DNA of 64,000 bases from Leucobacter chromiiresistens (GCF_900102345.1 NZ_FNKB01000001.1:2356001-2420000), one strand, 5' to 3'; positions 1-9,516 are shown, numbered from the stretch's first letter. Notes: generated by a model not told the origin, from the sequence alone. Program-made: numbers and translations.

Positions 1-1
1 G

Positions 2-418
2 CTGCGGGATGTGCTCGGGGTGTGGGTGCCGAAGGTCGTGTGCGAGTTCGGCTTGACTGAGCAGGTGGTGCCGCGGTGCTGGTTTCGGCATCCCGCGATG
101 ATTCACGAACTGTTAGCGCTGTTCCAATACCGACAACAGCAGCAGTTCAATACTGAACTTGGCCCTCCGCCTACTGCATCTATCGATTTTCTTTACCAGT
201 TCGGTCTGTGGCGTCAGAGAATGCGAACGCTCACGAGTGAGGCTGGCTGCACCGCTAGCCAGCATTTCTCGCAGCACCGACCACGGTGGGCGGACCCATC
301 CGCTACTGAATTCGCGCTGTGGTCTGTCGACCTGGAGGAGTTCACTCTGGAGCTGGTCGCGTTTGAAGAATCCGACGCGGCTGAATCACCTGTCCCGAGG
401 AACGGAGAAGTGTCATGA
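2..418 (+). CDS. DUF4913-like conjugation-region protein (5' end outside window)
   Basis: The frame is open to the left edge, so the gene probably starts before the window; the first internal start is GTG at position 11. The protein has a Trp/His/Pro-rich core (PRCWFRHP, then a segment with FGLWRQRMR, then HRPRW). This resembles the DUF4913 family, which I recall from actinobacterial conjugative elements; its function is unknown. The stop overlaps the ATG of the next gene (ATGA), so it belongs to the mating-pore operon. The family assignment is by pattern recognition only. Confidence 0.55.
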   Translation: MRDVLGVWVPKVVCEFGLTEQVVPRCWFRHPAMIHELLALFQYRQQQQFNTELGPPPTASIDFLYQFGLWRQRMRTLTSEAGCTASQHFSQHRPRWADPSATEFALWSVDLEEFTLELVAFEESDAAESPVPRNGEVS

Positions 419-1290
419 GTAAATTGCAGTCGATCTGGAAGAAGTGGAAACCGCGACTGATCGCAGCCGGCGCCGTAGGGTTCGCGATCGCCGTAGTGGC
501 GGTGCTGGTAGCCGTCATCGTCGGCCCCGGCGAGACCGCCAAGCAGGAGGAGACCCCGCAGGCGGACGGGGATTCGGCCGTCGTCGACGGCGGGACGTCG
601 CCCGAGGAGCGAGAGAAGGAGGCTGAGCCTGCTGGTGAGCTTGCTCCGGCGCCGAAGCTCGGAAAGGACGGGATGGTGGAGATGGAAGTCACCACGGACC
701 CACGCGTGGCCGCGGCGTCTGCAGCGCAGGTGCTGATGTCGGTCGATACGACGAAGGTCGAGTGGGTCGAGGACTTCCGTGAGGAGACCCTCGCCAGGGT
801 CATGCGGCCGAGCCCCGACTACGTCGGGCCCGGGGACGGATTCCAGGTGAAGGAGTTCGGCGGCGACACACTCTCCGGTGACGAGCTGATCGACCGCGCC
901 CCGCAGATGCTCGCCACAGAGGAGTATTCGCCCGATGGTTACTGGTGGCTGCTGGGAGGGAATCAGAGTTTCGGCGGGTTCGCGTCCTACGGCGCGAAGC
1001 TGACGTCGCGAGCTATCGAGGTGTACGACCAGGAAGAGATGGACGTCTACTCCGGGGGAGCGTATTGGACGGAGCCGTCTGATCAGATCACGGTCGACAT
1101 CGACCCTGAAGCCTCGTTTGAGCTCTACTGGGTGCGCGTGGAGACCGAGACCGACGCCGGTGAAGGCACGAGCACGCAGCGCTACCCGGTAGCACTATCG
1201 GTGTACTGCGACCCACCCGCTAAGGGCGGGGTGTGCGGCGTGACCGGGCTCATGACGGGCTATCCGGACGGCTGGAAAACAAGCTACTGA
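415..1290 (+). CDS. Membrane-anchored conjugation protein, possibly VirB8/TcpC-like
   Basis: A protein of 291 residues. A short basic N-terminus is followed by one membrane segment (about residues 18-38), an acidic Pro/Glu-rich linker (about 40-85), and a soluble domain ending with two Cys (CDPPAKGGVC). One N-terminal anchor plus an extracytoplasmic alpha/beta domain is the layout of VirB8/TcpC mating-pore proteins, and the place in the operon fits. I do not recognise the family from sequence, so this is inference. Start and stop overlap both neighbours. Confidence 0.5.
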   Translation: MSKLQSIWKKWKPRLIAAGAVGFAIAVVAVLVAVIVGPGETAKQEETPQADGDSAVVDGGTSPEEREKEAEPAGELAPAPKLGKDGMVEMEVTTDPRVAAASAAQVLMSVDTTKVEWVEDFREETLARVMRPSPDYVGPGDGFQVKEFGGDTLSGDELIDRAPQMLATEEYSPDGYWWLLGGNQSFGGFASYGAKLTSRAIEVYDQEEMDVYSGGAYWTEPSDQITVDIDPEASFELYWVRVETETDAGEGTSTQRYPVALSVYCDPPAKGGVCGVTGLMTGYPDGWKTSY

Positions 1291-2426
1291 TGGCTGCCCC
1301 GATCGTCGCGAAAGTAGCGGTGCAGGTCGCCCAGTCCAAGACTGGGCGCCGCATTATCCTGGGTGTGCTCGCGCTCGTTCTCGTGATCGTGATGCTGCCG
1401 GTGATCCTCATCGGGGGCGCGGCGATGGCGCTCACTACGGCAGCTACCGAGAATGTCGAGACCTGCACCACCGGCGAGGCCGCCGGCGGATTCTCGGCCG
1501 AGCAGCTCGGAAACGCAGTGGCGATTCGGACGGTCGCAGCCGACATGGAAGTGCCAGCCTCAGGCGTGAAGATCGCGATCATGGTGGCTCTGGTGGAGTC
1601 AAACCTGACGAACCTGGCGAACACGGGCGTCCCGGAGTCGCTCATGGCCCCCAACCAGGGGACGCCCGGGTCAGACCACGATTCGGTCGGCATCATGCAG
1701 CAGCGCCCCTCAGCGGGGTGGGGAACGCCGTCAGAGCTGATGAAGCCGGAGTTCGCCGCGCGCGCGTTCTTCGGCGGCCCGAGCGGCCCGAACGGCGGGA
1801 GCCCGCGCGGGCTGCTCGACATTCCCGGGTGGGAGTCGATGAAGTTGGGTGCCGCCGCGCAAGCGGTGCAGGTCAGCGCGTTTCCCGACCGCTACGAGGA
1901 GCGAGCGGCGGACGCCGACGCGGTGCTCGCCGCGCTCGGCGACACCACGACCGGATGCGAGAGCGGCGCCGGCGGAGGCGCACCTCCGAAGGTGGTGGGT
2001 GGCTGGGCGAACCCGATCGGGATGCAGTCGTGGGGGACGTACGAGAACCATGCCGGGGGTGCGATGGACGTTCACGTCGACGTCGGCACTCCCGTGTACG
2101 CCCCGGCGGCGGGCAAGGTCTTCGACCTGTCCGAAGGCTGCGGCGGCAAGGTCATCGGGGTGCAGCACGACGTGCAGTACACCACGGCGTTCGCGCACAT
2201 GTCCTCGTTCGCGGTTGCCCCGGGGGAACACGTGAAGGGGGGCCAGCTCATCGGATACTCCGGCGCTTCGGGATCGTGCGTTGACGGTGCTCACTTGCAC
2301 TTCGAGGTTCGTGTGGGGCCCGACCCGACCGCCTGGGGCACGTTTACACCCGCCTACAAGTTCATGCGAGAGCAGGGAATCACGATGGGTCCATGCACGA
2401 CCGGGTGCGATCTGTACCCGATGTGA
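1290..2426 (+). CDS. Bifunctional peptidoglycan hydrolase: lysozyme-like plus M23 endopeptidase
   Basis: This protein opens a local gap in the cell wall for the conjugation channel. The 378 residues contain a membrane segment (about 20-45), a lysozyme/transglycosylase-like region (about 75-210, with a VALVES segment and VGIMQQRP), and a C-terminal M23 zinc-peptidase domain (about 250-365) with FAHMS and the diagnostic HLHFE at about 335. The first metal-ligand motif reads HAGGAMD, with the His farther from the Asp than in the usual HxGxD. The ATG at 1290 overlaps the previous stop; the open frame extends upstream to 1233 but is not needed. Such two-domain hydrolases are typical of Gram-positive type IV secretion systems. 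A strong terminator follows. Confidence 0.85.
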   Translation: MAAPIVAKVAVQVAQSKTGRRIILGVLALVLVIVMLPVILIGGAAMALTTAATENVETCTTGEAAGGFSAEQLGNAVAIRTVAADMEVPASGVKIAIMVALVESNLTNLANTGVPESLMAPNQGTPGSDHDSVGIMQQRPSAGWGTPSELMKPEFAARAFFGGPSGPNGGSPRGLLDIPGWESMKLGAAAQAVQVSAFPDRYEERAADADAVLAALGDTTTGCESGAGGGAPPKVVGGWANPIGMQSWGTYENHAGGAMDVHVDVGTPVYAPAAGKVFDLSEGCGGKVIGVQHDVQYTTAFAHMSSFAVAPGEHVKGGQLIGYSGASGSCVDGAHLHFEVRVGPDPTAWGTFTPAYKFMREQGITMGPCTTGCDLYPM

Positions 2427-2440
2427 TCTGAGGGTCTGAG

Positions 2441-2478
2441 AGGTGGGGTGTTCCGAGATCGGAGCACCCCACCTTTTT
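2441..2478 (+). terminator. Rho-independent terminator
   Basis: A near-perfect hairpin: AGGTGGGGTG pairs with CACCCCACCT, with an inner TCCGA-GA-TCGGA stem, followed by a T run. It lies 14 bases after the hydrolase stop and separates the first operon from the pilin-like gene. Confidence 0.9.
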
Positions 2479-2546
2479 GCGTGTGTCGAGTGCGCAGGGT
2501 TCGCCTTCTACCAGGCGACCCAGTCACCTCTCGAAAGGACACATCC

Positions 2547-2852
2547 ATGACCATCTCGACCATCGCCGACGCGGTTGCCCGCAAGATGCTCGAAGTCCCC
2601 GACATCAAACCGGACTTCAGCACCGGACCCGCGAAGGCGGGCATGACGCTCGTGAACCAGATCCTCGGCATCGGAACCATCATCGGCATCGTCGCGTTCA
2701 TCGCCGCGGCGTGCCTGCTCATGTTCGCCGGCCTAGACAGCCGCAACAAGACGCGCGCCTGGGTGGCCCTGGGCGTCGCCGGCGTCGGCGCCGCAGTGCT
2801 CGGCTCCATCGTCGCGATGATGACGTTCTTCGGCAACATCGACCTGTTTTAA
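2547..2852 (+). CDS. Small two-helix membrane protein, candidate VirB2/TrbC-like pilin
   Basis: A protein of 101 residues starting at an ATG with an upstream GAAAGGA ribosome site. A polar N-terminal third (about 1-38) is followed by two hydrophobic helices (about 40-62 and 73-95) joined by a short basic loop with DSRNK. Size and topology match VirB2/TrbC pilins and the small proteins in front of VirB6-like genes in Gram-positive type IV systems. It is the first gene after a terminator, so it probably has its own promoter in 2479-2540. Pilin function is inferred from topology and position. Confidence 0.6.
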   Translation: MTISTIADAVARKMLEVPDIKPDFSTGPAKAGMTLVNQILGIGTIIGIVAFIAAACLLMFAGLDSRNKTRAWVALGVAGVGAAVLGSIVAMMTFFGNIDLF

Positions 2853-2867
2853 GAGCCAGGATTCATC

Positions 2868-4190
2868 GTGTACGTGCTGGAAGACAAGCTCGAACTCGGC
2901 TGCACGCCGGGTCTCGAATACCCCCTGTGCGTCAGCGCAGAATCGACTGCGCGTGGCTTTGGCGATTTCATCGGCTGGCTCGCGCAGATCGTGCTGGGTT
3001 CGCAGAAATTTGCGCCCGGGACGACGCTGTGGGACAGCGCGATCGGCGAAGCCTCGAACTGGTTCGCGATCGCGATCGTCGTGATGCTCTGCACGGGCAT
3101 CATCGGGGTGTCGACCGGCATGTTGTCGATGAAGGGGCGCCGCCTGTGGATATCCTTGGCGGGCATCGCCGCAGCGATCCCGTCCACGTTCCTCTCGCTC
3201 ATGCTCGGCGGTGAGCTGCTAAAGATCAGCGATCAGCTCAGCGACCTCGCGCTCACACGCATCGGCGGCGCGGACGGGTTCGAAAACCTGTTCCGCGCCG
3301 CCGTGCAGAACGGCACCGGGTCAGATTTATTCGGGGCGGTGTCCACGGCGGCAGGGCTGAGTTCGGCCCCCGGTCTGCTCTTCATGCTGATCATGATCCT
3401 CGCGGGCCTCGTGGTGATGTCGTTCGCGCTCGCGTTCCGCAATCTGGGCCTGATGGTGCTCATCGCGTTCTCACCGCTCGCGTTCATGGCAGTCCCCATG
3501 CGCGGCGGCTGGGGTATCGCGAAGAAGTGGGCGATGGCCGGAATCGCGCTGCTGCTCTCCAAGCCATTGATGTTCGGCATTCTCGCGATGCTGTTGAAAT
3601 CGTCGGAGGGGATGGCGCTGTTCTCGTCTCAGACGCTGACGGTAGTTACCGGCCTGTTCGTGGTGTCGTTCATGCCGATGATGGCGTACTCATTCTTCGC
3701 GTTCCTCGGGTCGAACAACGAGAACATGGCCGGACAGGGAATGGCCGGCCAGGCCGGACAGAAGGCTTCCGCCCCGATGCAGCGCATCGGCGGAATGGTG
3801 ACCGGCAAGATCGGCGCCGGCGCCGCCGGGTTCGCGGGTTCGATCTTCGGCAAGTCGAAGGGTTCGGGGTCGACCGGCCCTCGGGTACCGACCCCTCCGC
3901 AGGATTCGAAGGGGAAACCGGACGACGCGGGCAACAAGAAGGACCAGTCTTCAGGCAAGGGCGGCGGAAAGGGCAGCAGCGGCCAGAACGGTGGCGGCCA
4001 AGGCGCCGGCAAGGGCGGCGGCCAGAACGGCGGGAAGGGCGGCAGCGGCGGAGGTCGCCCGGGCGGAAACCGGGGTGGTGGCGTTGGCTCGAACCCGGAG
4101 ATACGGCAGCCTCCCTCCCCCACTCCCCAGCCCGACGGTGGTCAGCGCCCGCAGTCGAAGTTCCGACGGCCCTCGATCCCGAAGTGGTGA
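2868..4190 (+). CDS. VirB6/TrbL-like polytopic conjugation protein
   Basis: A protein of 440 residues with a GTG start. Six or so hydrophobic segments (about 25-50, 62-85, 90-110, 165-215, 225-245, 250-280) are followed by about 130 residues of disordered Gly/Lys/Gln/Ser-rich sequence. Inner-membrane channel proteins of the VirB6/TrbL class have this layout, including the long polar tail seen in actinobacterial members. It sits between the pilin-like gene and the SCO6880-type gene. The tail DNA is repetitive (GGC/AAG-rich), which generates long shadow reading frames here. Confidence 0.75.
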   Translation: MYVLEDKLELGCTPGLEYPLCVSAESTARGFGDFIGWLAQIVLGSQKFAPGTTLWDSAIGEASNWFAIAIVVMLCTGIIGVSTGMLSMKGRRLWISLAGIAAAIPSTFLSLMLGGELLKISDQLSDLALTRIGGADGFENLFRAAVQNGTGSDLFGAVSTAAGLSSAPGLLFMLIMILAGLVVMSFALAFRNLGLMVLIAFSPLAFMAVPMRGGWGIAKKWAMAGIALLLSKPLMFGILAMLLKSSEGMALFSSQTLTVVTGLFVVSFMPMMAYSFFAFLGSNNENMAGQGMAGQAGQKASAPMQRIGGMVTGKIGAGAAGFAGSIFGKSKGSGSTGPRVPTPPQDSKGKPDDAGNKKDQSSGKGGGKGSSGQNGGGQGAGKGGGQNGGKGGSGGGRPGGNRGGGVGSNPEIRQPPSPTPQPDGGQRPQSKFRRPSIPKW

Positions 4191-4196
4191 TCGACG

Positions 4197-5684
4197 GTGA
4201 CGTACGAAGACCATTCGACGGTGCGCTATTCGCGCCGCGCCTCCCAGGGTGTCGTCATGGGAATCGACAAGCCGGGCATCTGGTCGCTGGGAATCGCTGT
4301 CGCACCGGTGATGGCAACCGTCGTCACCCAGGGGCCATTCGCCGCGCTGTCCGTGGCGGTTCTGATGTCGCCGCTCGCGATCACCGGGCTGATCAAGCGG
4401 CACGGGATCGCGCTCACGCAGTGGCTCGTCTGGGCGGCACGTTTTCGATTGAGAAAGATGATGGGGAGGACCATGTTCAAGCGTCGCGTGAAGCGCGCAG
4501 AGCCGATCATTCGCGGGGAGCTGCAGCTCCCCGGACTCGAAGACCGCTTCCAAATCTGGGAGTCGCCGTCCGGGGTCGCCGTGGTGTGGGACAAGGCGCG
4601 CCAGACGGCGTCGATCACGTGCATGGTGACGTCTCCGGGCATGGCCCGGCACCGCACGCAGGTGATGACCGCTCACGACCGGGAACGGCTGACGGGTGCG
4701 CTCATGCAGGTTGCCGGGTCGTGGACGCGGCGTCGTCAGATCATGCGGGTCTCGATGCAGGAACGCACCCGGCCGGGGACGATCGTCCGCGAGCAGCGTA
4801 CCTTCGACGAGCTCGGCGCGACCGGCGACCTGGCCGCGTCGTATCAGGAGGCCCTGATGCGCATCGCTGACGAGAGCGTGCTGCACCCGCAGTCGATCAC
4901 GCTCACCATCGACGCGGGCGGCGGTGCGGGGCGCGCGGCCGCGAAAGACCTCGGCGGCGGCAAGGCCGGGATCCTCGGCATGGTCGAGCAGGAGATAGCC
5001 GCGACGACCGAGTCGCTGCGCGTGGCCGGCTTCACGAGGGTGATGTGGACCTCGCCGCGCGAGTGGGGAGCGTGGGGGCGCGGCATCGTCGACCCGGTCG
5101 CGGAGGGCAAGATCGACATCCGCCTCGGGACCGCGTTCGAAGGGATCGCCCCGGAGCTCGCCGGCCCCATGTCCTGCATCGACGAGAAGGACTACGTTGA
5201 GACGGATTCCGCGTTCCACCGCGTCTACTGGATCGCCGAGTACCCGCGCCTGGAGACGCTGCCGGGGTTCATGGGCGAGATCGCGAGCGCGGAGACTTCA
5301 GCGGGCGTCCCGGTGCGGCACACGCTGCAGATCGTGGGCACACCGGTCCCGATCGAGCAGGCGCTGAGAGGCATCCGTAAGCAGCGCGACTCGTGGAAGC
5401 AGAACGCGGCGCTGAAGGCTCGCCGCGGCAACGACATGACGATCGCGGACAACGCGGACTGGCAGAACCTCGACGCCCGCGAGCAGGACCTCATCAACGG
5501 TCAGGGCGAGCTCGCCTGGACGGGGTTCGTGGTGGTGTCCGCGCTGAGCCACGAGGCCCTGCTGCAGAGCTGCACGTCGATGGAGCTCGCCGGCAGCACG
5601 GCCTCGATCGAACTCGTTCCCCTCACCTATCAGCAGGCCGCCGCGCTCATGACTGTGGCGTACCCGGCCGGAACAGGCATGTGA
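4197..5684 (+). CDS. SCO6880-type conjugation membrane protein
   Basis: A protein of 495 residues with a GTG start 6 bases after the previous stop. Two hydrophobic segments lie near the N-terminus (about 27-65), followed by a long soluble domain with Arg-rich and Trp-containing blocks. The order, membrane hairpin plus large cytoplasmic domain directly before the VirB4-like ATPase, is that of the SCO6880/PrgI-like proteins of actinobacterial conjugative elements, thought to scaffold the ATPase. The next ATG overlaps the stop (ATGA). The family name is from memory; the position is well supported. Confidence 0.7.
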   Translation: MTYEDHSTVRYSRRASQGVVMGIDKPGIWSLGIAVAPVMATVVTQGPFAALSVAVLMSPLAITGLIKRHGIALTQWLVWAARFRLRKMMGRTMFKRRVKRAEPIIRGELQLPGLEDRFQIWESPSGVAVVWDKARQTASITCMVTSPGMARHRTQVMTAHDRERLTGALMQVAGSWTRRRQIMRVSMQERTRPGTIVREQRTFDELGATGDLAASYQEALMRIADESVLHPQSITLTIDAGGGAGRAAAKDLGGGKAGILGMVEQEIAATTESLRVAGFTRVMWTSPREWGAWGRGIVDPVAEGKIDIRLGTAFEGIAPELAGPMSCIDEKDYVETDSAFHRVYWIAEYPRLETLPGFMGEIASAETSAGVPVRHTLQIVGTPVPIEQALRGIRKQRDSWKQNAALKARRGNDMTIADNADWQNLDAREQDLINGQGELAWTGFVVVSALSHEALLQSCTSMELAGSTASIELVPLTYQQAAALMTVAYPAGTGM

Positions 5685-7177
5685 TGACTCACCACCAGCA
5701 AGTCGCGTTCATCCCACCGAAGCTGTCCCGCAAAGAACGCCGCCTTCTCAAAGAGCTGCACGCCCCCACCGAGAACGACACCACAGAGGCTGTGGAGGTC
5801 GAGGAGGCACCGTCGATGTCCCGGCTTGGGCGTCTCGCGCGCGGTCACGTCCCCGACCTCAAGCTTCCCCGGCACACGGGCACGGGATGGGAGTGGGCGG
5901 GCCTGAACCCGTTCCCGTTCTCCGACGTGCCCGTGGTCGAGGGGCCGGTGATCGGGCTGGAGCTCACCTCCGGTGGGCAGCCGTTCTCGTTCCAGGCGTG
6001 GCACATGTACAACAACGACATCATCACGTCGCCCAACGTCCTGTTCAAGGGTGGGATCGGGCGCGGCAAGAGCTACTTCATGAAACGCATGGTCACCCTC
6101 GGGACGCTGTTCGGCGTGCATTCGATCAACACGAGCGACGTGAAGGGCGAGCACGGGGTCGTCGCCGCGGCCCTCGGCGGCCAGTGGTATCGGGTCGGCG
6201 CGTTCGGCACGGATGTGCGGGTGAACCCGTTTGAGAAGGGCGAGCGGCACTTCAAGGAGACCGCGATCGAGCACGAGCAGCGCATTCATGCGTCGCGTCA
6301 GTTGGTCGCCCGGCAGCTCGCGGGGCTTCTCCTCGAGGACGAAGACCCGCTGACCACGATCGAGAAGTCGATCCTGGCGTGGGCGCTCGAAGAGGTCGTT
6401 CGAGAGACGAACGACCACCCGACGATCAGGAAGCTCGTGCAGAAGATCGACGATGCAGAAGCGCTCCGCACGGCCCGCGGGAACCGGTTCGAGCCCGGTG
6501 AGGAACGCCGGCTGCGGTTCTTGTTCGATCCGATGCTCACCGGCAATCTCGCCGGCATGTTCGAGGACGAGGGCACCGTGCGTTTCAACCCGGATTCCCC
6601 GTACACGGTGTTCGACACGTACGCGATGCAGAAGCGCGGAGATCTCGCACTCGCCCTCACGCAGACGATCACGAATTCGTGGGTGATGAACGTGGTCTCC
6701 AACAAGTCGGCCGGCCGCATGATTCAGGTCATCCGAGAGGAGGGGTGGCGCGATATGAAGACGCTGCAGGGCCTCGAAGCGCACGAGATGCAGTTGAAGC
6801 TCTCCCGCGAGTACGGCATCTCCCTGATGATGGCCGTTCACGAGGACGGCGACTTCGATTCGGTCGGCACGCAGGGCTCGAAAGAGCGCGAGCTCGCGCA
6901 GAAACTGCTGCGCCAGTACGCCGTCTCGTTCACGTTCCATCAGGGTGATCGCACGCGCAGGCGCGCGGTCGAGTCCGGGAACCTCACCCCGGGTGAGGCG
7001 GCGATGCTCGGGAGCTTCTCGGGGCAGCAGGGCTTGTGCCTGTTGCAGGCCGACGAGCAGTCGTTCGTGATCGACGGCCGCGCGACGTCGACGGCGTGGG
7101 AGCGGGAGCTGTTCGACACGGACCGGGCGATGCGCGCCCGCGAGGTGCAGCACGAAGCGCAGGAGGTTGCAGCATGA
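5684..7177 (+). CDS. virB4: VirB4-like type IV secretion ATPase
   Basis: A protein of 497 residues starting at the ATG that overlaps the previous stop. Walker A is at about residues 123-130 (GGIGRGKS). The second half has the VirB4/TraC arrangement: a segment around residue 350, then EYGISLMMAVHEDGDFDSVG, then a QQGLCLL strand. The region where VirB4 proteins carry the Walker B DEA/DEG motif instead reads IREEGW, so the usual Asp is an Arg. VirB4 ATPases energise assembly of the pilus and channel at the inner membrane. The stop overlaps the next ATG. Confidence 0.85.
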   Translation: MTHHQQVAFIPPKLSRKERRLLKELHAPTENDTTEAVEVEEAPSMSRLGRLARGHVPDLKLPRHTGTGWEWAGLNPFPFSDVPVVEGPVIGLELTSGGQPFSFQAWHMYNNDIITSPNVLFKGGIGRGKSYFMKRMVTLGTLFGVHSINTSDVKGEHGVVAAALGGQWYRVGAFGTDVRVNPFEKGERHFKETAIEHEQRIHASRQLVARQLAGLLLEDEDPLTTIEKSILAWALEEVVRETNDHPTIRKLVQKIDDAEALRTARGNRFEPGEERRLRFLFDPMLTGNLAGMFEDEGTVRFNPDSPYTVFDTYAMQKRGDLALALTQTITNSWVMNVVSNKSAGRMIQVIREEGWRDMKTLQGLEAHEMQLKLSREYGISLMMAVHEDGDFDSVGTQGSKERELAQKLLRQYAVSFTFHQGDRTRRRAVESGNLTPGEAAMLGSFSGQQGLCLLQADEQSFVIDGRATSTAWERELFDTDRAMRAREVQHEAQEVAA

Positions 7178-7662
7178 ACACGGCTCACGGGGTGGATTCG
7201 CTCGTCGACGAGTCCCTCACATTGTTCGCGGAATGCGATCCGGGGATCACCGACCCCTACCTCGAGGAGGCGTGGGCGCTGCTCGTCGACCTGGTGCAGA
7301 TGGCCGGGGCCCGGCTCATGGAGCGCCGCTTCGGCGGACTGATCAGCGCGGCCGACGAGGTGGCGCTGTACCTAGGACAGCTCGAGCGCGTCTCCCAGGT
7401 CACGCGGGAGGCGCCGTTCCGGGTGCCCGCGATCGCGCTGCGGCCGCTGCGAGCTGCGGGCCGGTTCGTGGAGCACTCCCCGCACCGCGACGAGGTGTGC
7501 CAGCTGCTGCTCGCAATGCCGCACATCATCGCCGGCTACGCCTCCTACCTGACCCGCACCGCGGGCCGCCCAGCACGGCCGGCGCTCGATGTGCTCGAAC
7601 TCGCCGTCCGCGCGGGAAGCGTCTACCGGGACAGCCTCACCCGAGCCGTCCCTGCCCTCTGA
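7174..7662 (+). CDS. Hypothetical protein in conjugation operon
   Basis: A protein of 162 residues, mostly alpha-helical by composition (Leu/Ala/Glu/Arg-rich), with no signal peptide or membrane segment. The ATG overlaps the stop of the VirB4-like gene. I chose it over the upstream in-frame start at 7036 because of this coupling. The function is unknown. It is conserved in place between the VirB4 and VirD4 genes, so a mating-pore or regulatory role is likely but unproven. Confidence 0.6.
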   Translation: MNTAHGVDSLVDESLTLFAECDPGITDPYLEEAWALLVDLVQMAGARLMERRFGGLISAADEVALYLGQLERVSQVTREAPFRVPAIALRPLRAAGRFVEHSPHRDEVCQLLLAMPHIIAGYASYLTRTAGRPARPALDVLELAVRAGSVYRDSLTRAVPAL

Positions 7663-7683
7663 ACTGACCGAAAGGTATCCCTG

Positions 7684-9516
7684 ATGAATTCTCCTGATCG
7701 CGTCGCTCCCGCGTCCGAGTTCGGCCGCGTCGTGCGCATGATGGGCGTCTGGCAGCGCGTCGTCGTGTTCGTGATGCTCCCCGCGATCCTGCTCGGAGCC
7801 GTGCAGGCACTCACGCAGGCGATCGTGCTCGCCGTGAACGGCTACGGCGACTTCCAGGTGCTCGGCGTGCTGCAGTACGTCGCCCAGTGGGGGCGCGCGA
7901 ACCCGGCAGAGGCGTACGGGATGCCGGGCGCCGTCGTGCTGCACTGGGTGGTCTCCGGGCTGCTGCTGGCCCTGTTCGGTGCGGCCGTCGGCGCGGTCGT
8001 GTGGTGGTCGTGGAAGCGGGGCAAGAACCCGCAGCTTCGGGCCGGCCTCGCAACGGAGAAAGACGTGCGCCGGGAGCTGGGCACGAAGCAGCTCGTCGAG
8101 AAGCGGGGTCCGAAGCTGCGGCCGTCGCTCGCGGGGAAGCTCATACGGCCCGAGTGGGTGGGGTACTGGCTCGGCCAGTTCCGGGGCATGGATGTGTGGT
8201 CGCGGGTCGAGGACGCGATCATCCTCATCGGCCCGTCCCGGTCCGGTAAGGGGTTCCGGTTCCTGCTGCGCATGATCCTGGATGCTCCCGGCGCGGTCAT
8301 CACCACGAGCGTGCGCCTGGACAACGCGAAGATCACGATGCGCGCCCGCGAACGCGACGGCTCCCCCACCCTGATCTGGGCACCTGGTGTGGAGGGCTGC
8401 AAGGAGACCGGCCGCACCCTGAAGTGGGATCCCGTGGACGGGTGCATCGAGGAAGAGACGCTCGTGCGGCGCATCAACGCGCTGATCCCGGCCGGCGCGT
8501 TCGGCGGGTCGACGTCGAACGGCGGACACTGGGATGCGCTCGGCAAGCAGCTCGCCGGCCACCTGTTCCATGCGGCCGCGTGCGGCGGTGTCGGCGTCGA
8601 CGAAATCTGGTCGTGGGTGATGTCCCCGACGAAGGCGCAGGAGGCCGCCCGCATGATCCGGGAGCACCCCGAGGGGATGCCGGAGCACGCCGACCACCTC
8701 GAGTACGTGCTCGGGATGCCGGCGGAGCAGCGCGCGACGAGCTGGGGCGTGCTCCCCACGGTGCTCGCGTTCATGGGCTCGCGGGCTGCACGTTGGTGGA
8801 TGAAGTCCGGGGAGGGTGAGACGGTCGACCTGGTCGATTTCATTCTGCGCCGCGGCTCGGTGTTCATCGTGGGCGACAAGATGGCGGCGCCGGAGTACAC
8901 GCGGATGAACGACGGCCTGCTGGCCGAGTTCGACTACATCACCAAGGGGCTCGCCGCGGCTTCCCCGGGATCGCGTCTCGACCCTCCGGTGACGTACGTG
9001 CTCGATGAGGCGGGCAACATCGAGTACCAGGGCATGTACGAGATCATCACCGCCGGCGGCGGGTACGGGCGCGTGGTCGTGGCCGCGTTCCAGTCGAAGA
9101 ACCAGCTCGAGCAGTTCGGCGACAACCAGGTCGGGGCGACGCTCTGGGATGCGGCGCCGACGAAGATCATCCTCCCCGGCGGTGGTGACACGAAGGCGCT
9201 CGAGGAGATCTCGAACCTGATCGGTGACGTGTGGGTGGAGCGGCAGTCGCAGACCCTCGGAAGCGGCGACCCCTCCGCTCAGTACAGCACGGAGCAGCGG
9301 GCCGCGTTCTCGAAGAAGGAGATCCGCGAGATGGAGCTCGACTACGCGTTCGTGTTCTACCGCAACCTCTCCCCCGTCGTGATCCGCACCAAGCCGTTCT
9401 CCGAGCATCCCCGATTCGCCGAGTGCATTCGGGACGCCGAGCAGGTCGACGCGTCGTTCCGGGAGAATTCGCGGTACACGGAGCATCTGAAGGAGCGTGC
9501 GCTGCCTGATGCGTGA
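7684..9516 (+). CDS. traG: Type IV coupling protein, VirD4/TraG family
   Basis: This ATPase docks the relaxase-DNA complex onto the secretion channel. The 610 residues include two N-terminal membrane segments (about 24-50 and 80-110), Walker A GPSRSGKG at about 182-189, and Walker B VLDEAGN at about 438-444. The C-terminal part has the usual QSKNQLEQ and PTKIILPGGGD blocks. A GAAAGG ribosome site precedes the ATG. All core coupling-protein motifs are intact, unlike the VirB4-like protein. The end overlaps the start of the HNH-like gene by 8 bases. Confidence 0.9.
   Translation: MNSPDRVAPASEFGRVVRMMGVWQRVVVFVMLPAILLGAVQALTQAIVLAVNGYGDFQVLGVLQYVAQWGRANPAEAYGMPGAVVLHWVVSGLLLALFGAAVGAVVWWSWKRGKNPQLRAGLATEKDVRRELGTKQLVEKRGPKLRPSLAGKLIRPEWVGYWLGQFRGMDVWSRVEDAIILIGPSRSGKGFRFLLRMILDAPGAVITTSVRLDNAKITMRARERDGSPTLIWAPGVEGCKETGRTLKWDPVDGCIEEETLVRRINALIPAGAFGGSTSNGGHWDALGKQLAGHLFHAAACGGVGVDEIWSWVMSPTKAQEAARMIREHPEGMPEHADHLEYVLGMPAEQRATSWGVLPTVLAFMGSRAARWWMKSGEGETVDLVDFILRRGSVFIVGDKMAAPEYTRMNDGLLAEFDYITKGLAAASPGSRLDPPVTYVLDEAGNIEYQGMYEIITAGGGYGRVVVAAFQSKNQLEQFGDNQVGATLWDAAPTKIILPGGGDTKALEEISNLIGDVWVERQSQTLGSGDPSAQYSTEQRAAFSKKEIREMELDYAFVFYRNLSPVVIRTKPFSEHPRFAECIRDAEQVDASFRENSRYTEHLKERALPDA

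Noticed and set aside
3527..5219. Long reading frames on other strands or frames (for example 3527-4870 and 3951-5219), and similar ones opposite most genes
   Set aside because: They are Arg/Pro/Ala-rich shadows of high-GC genes with normal starts and motifs; none has a recognisable domain.
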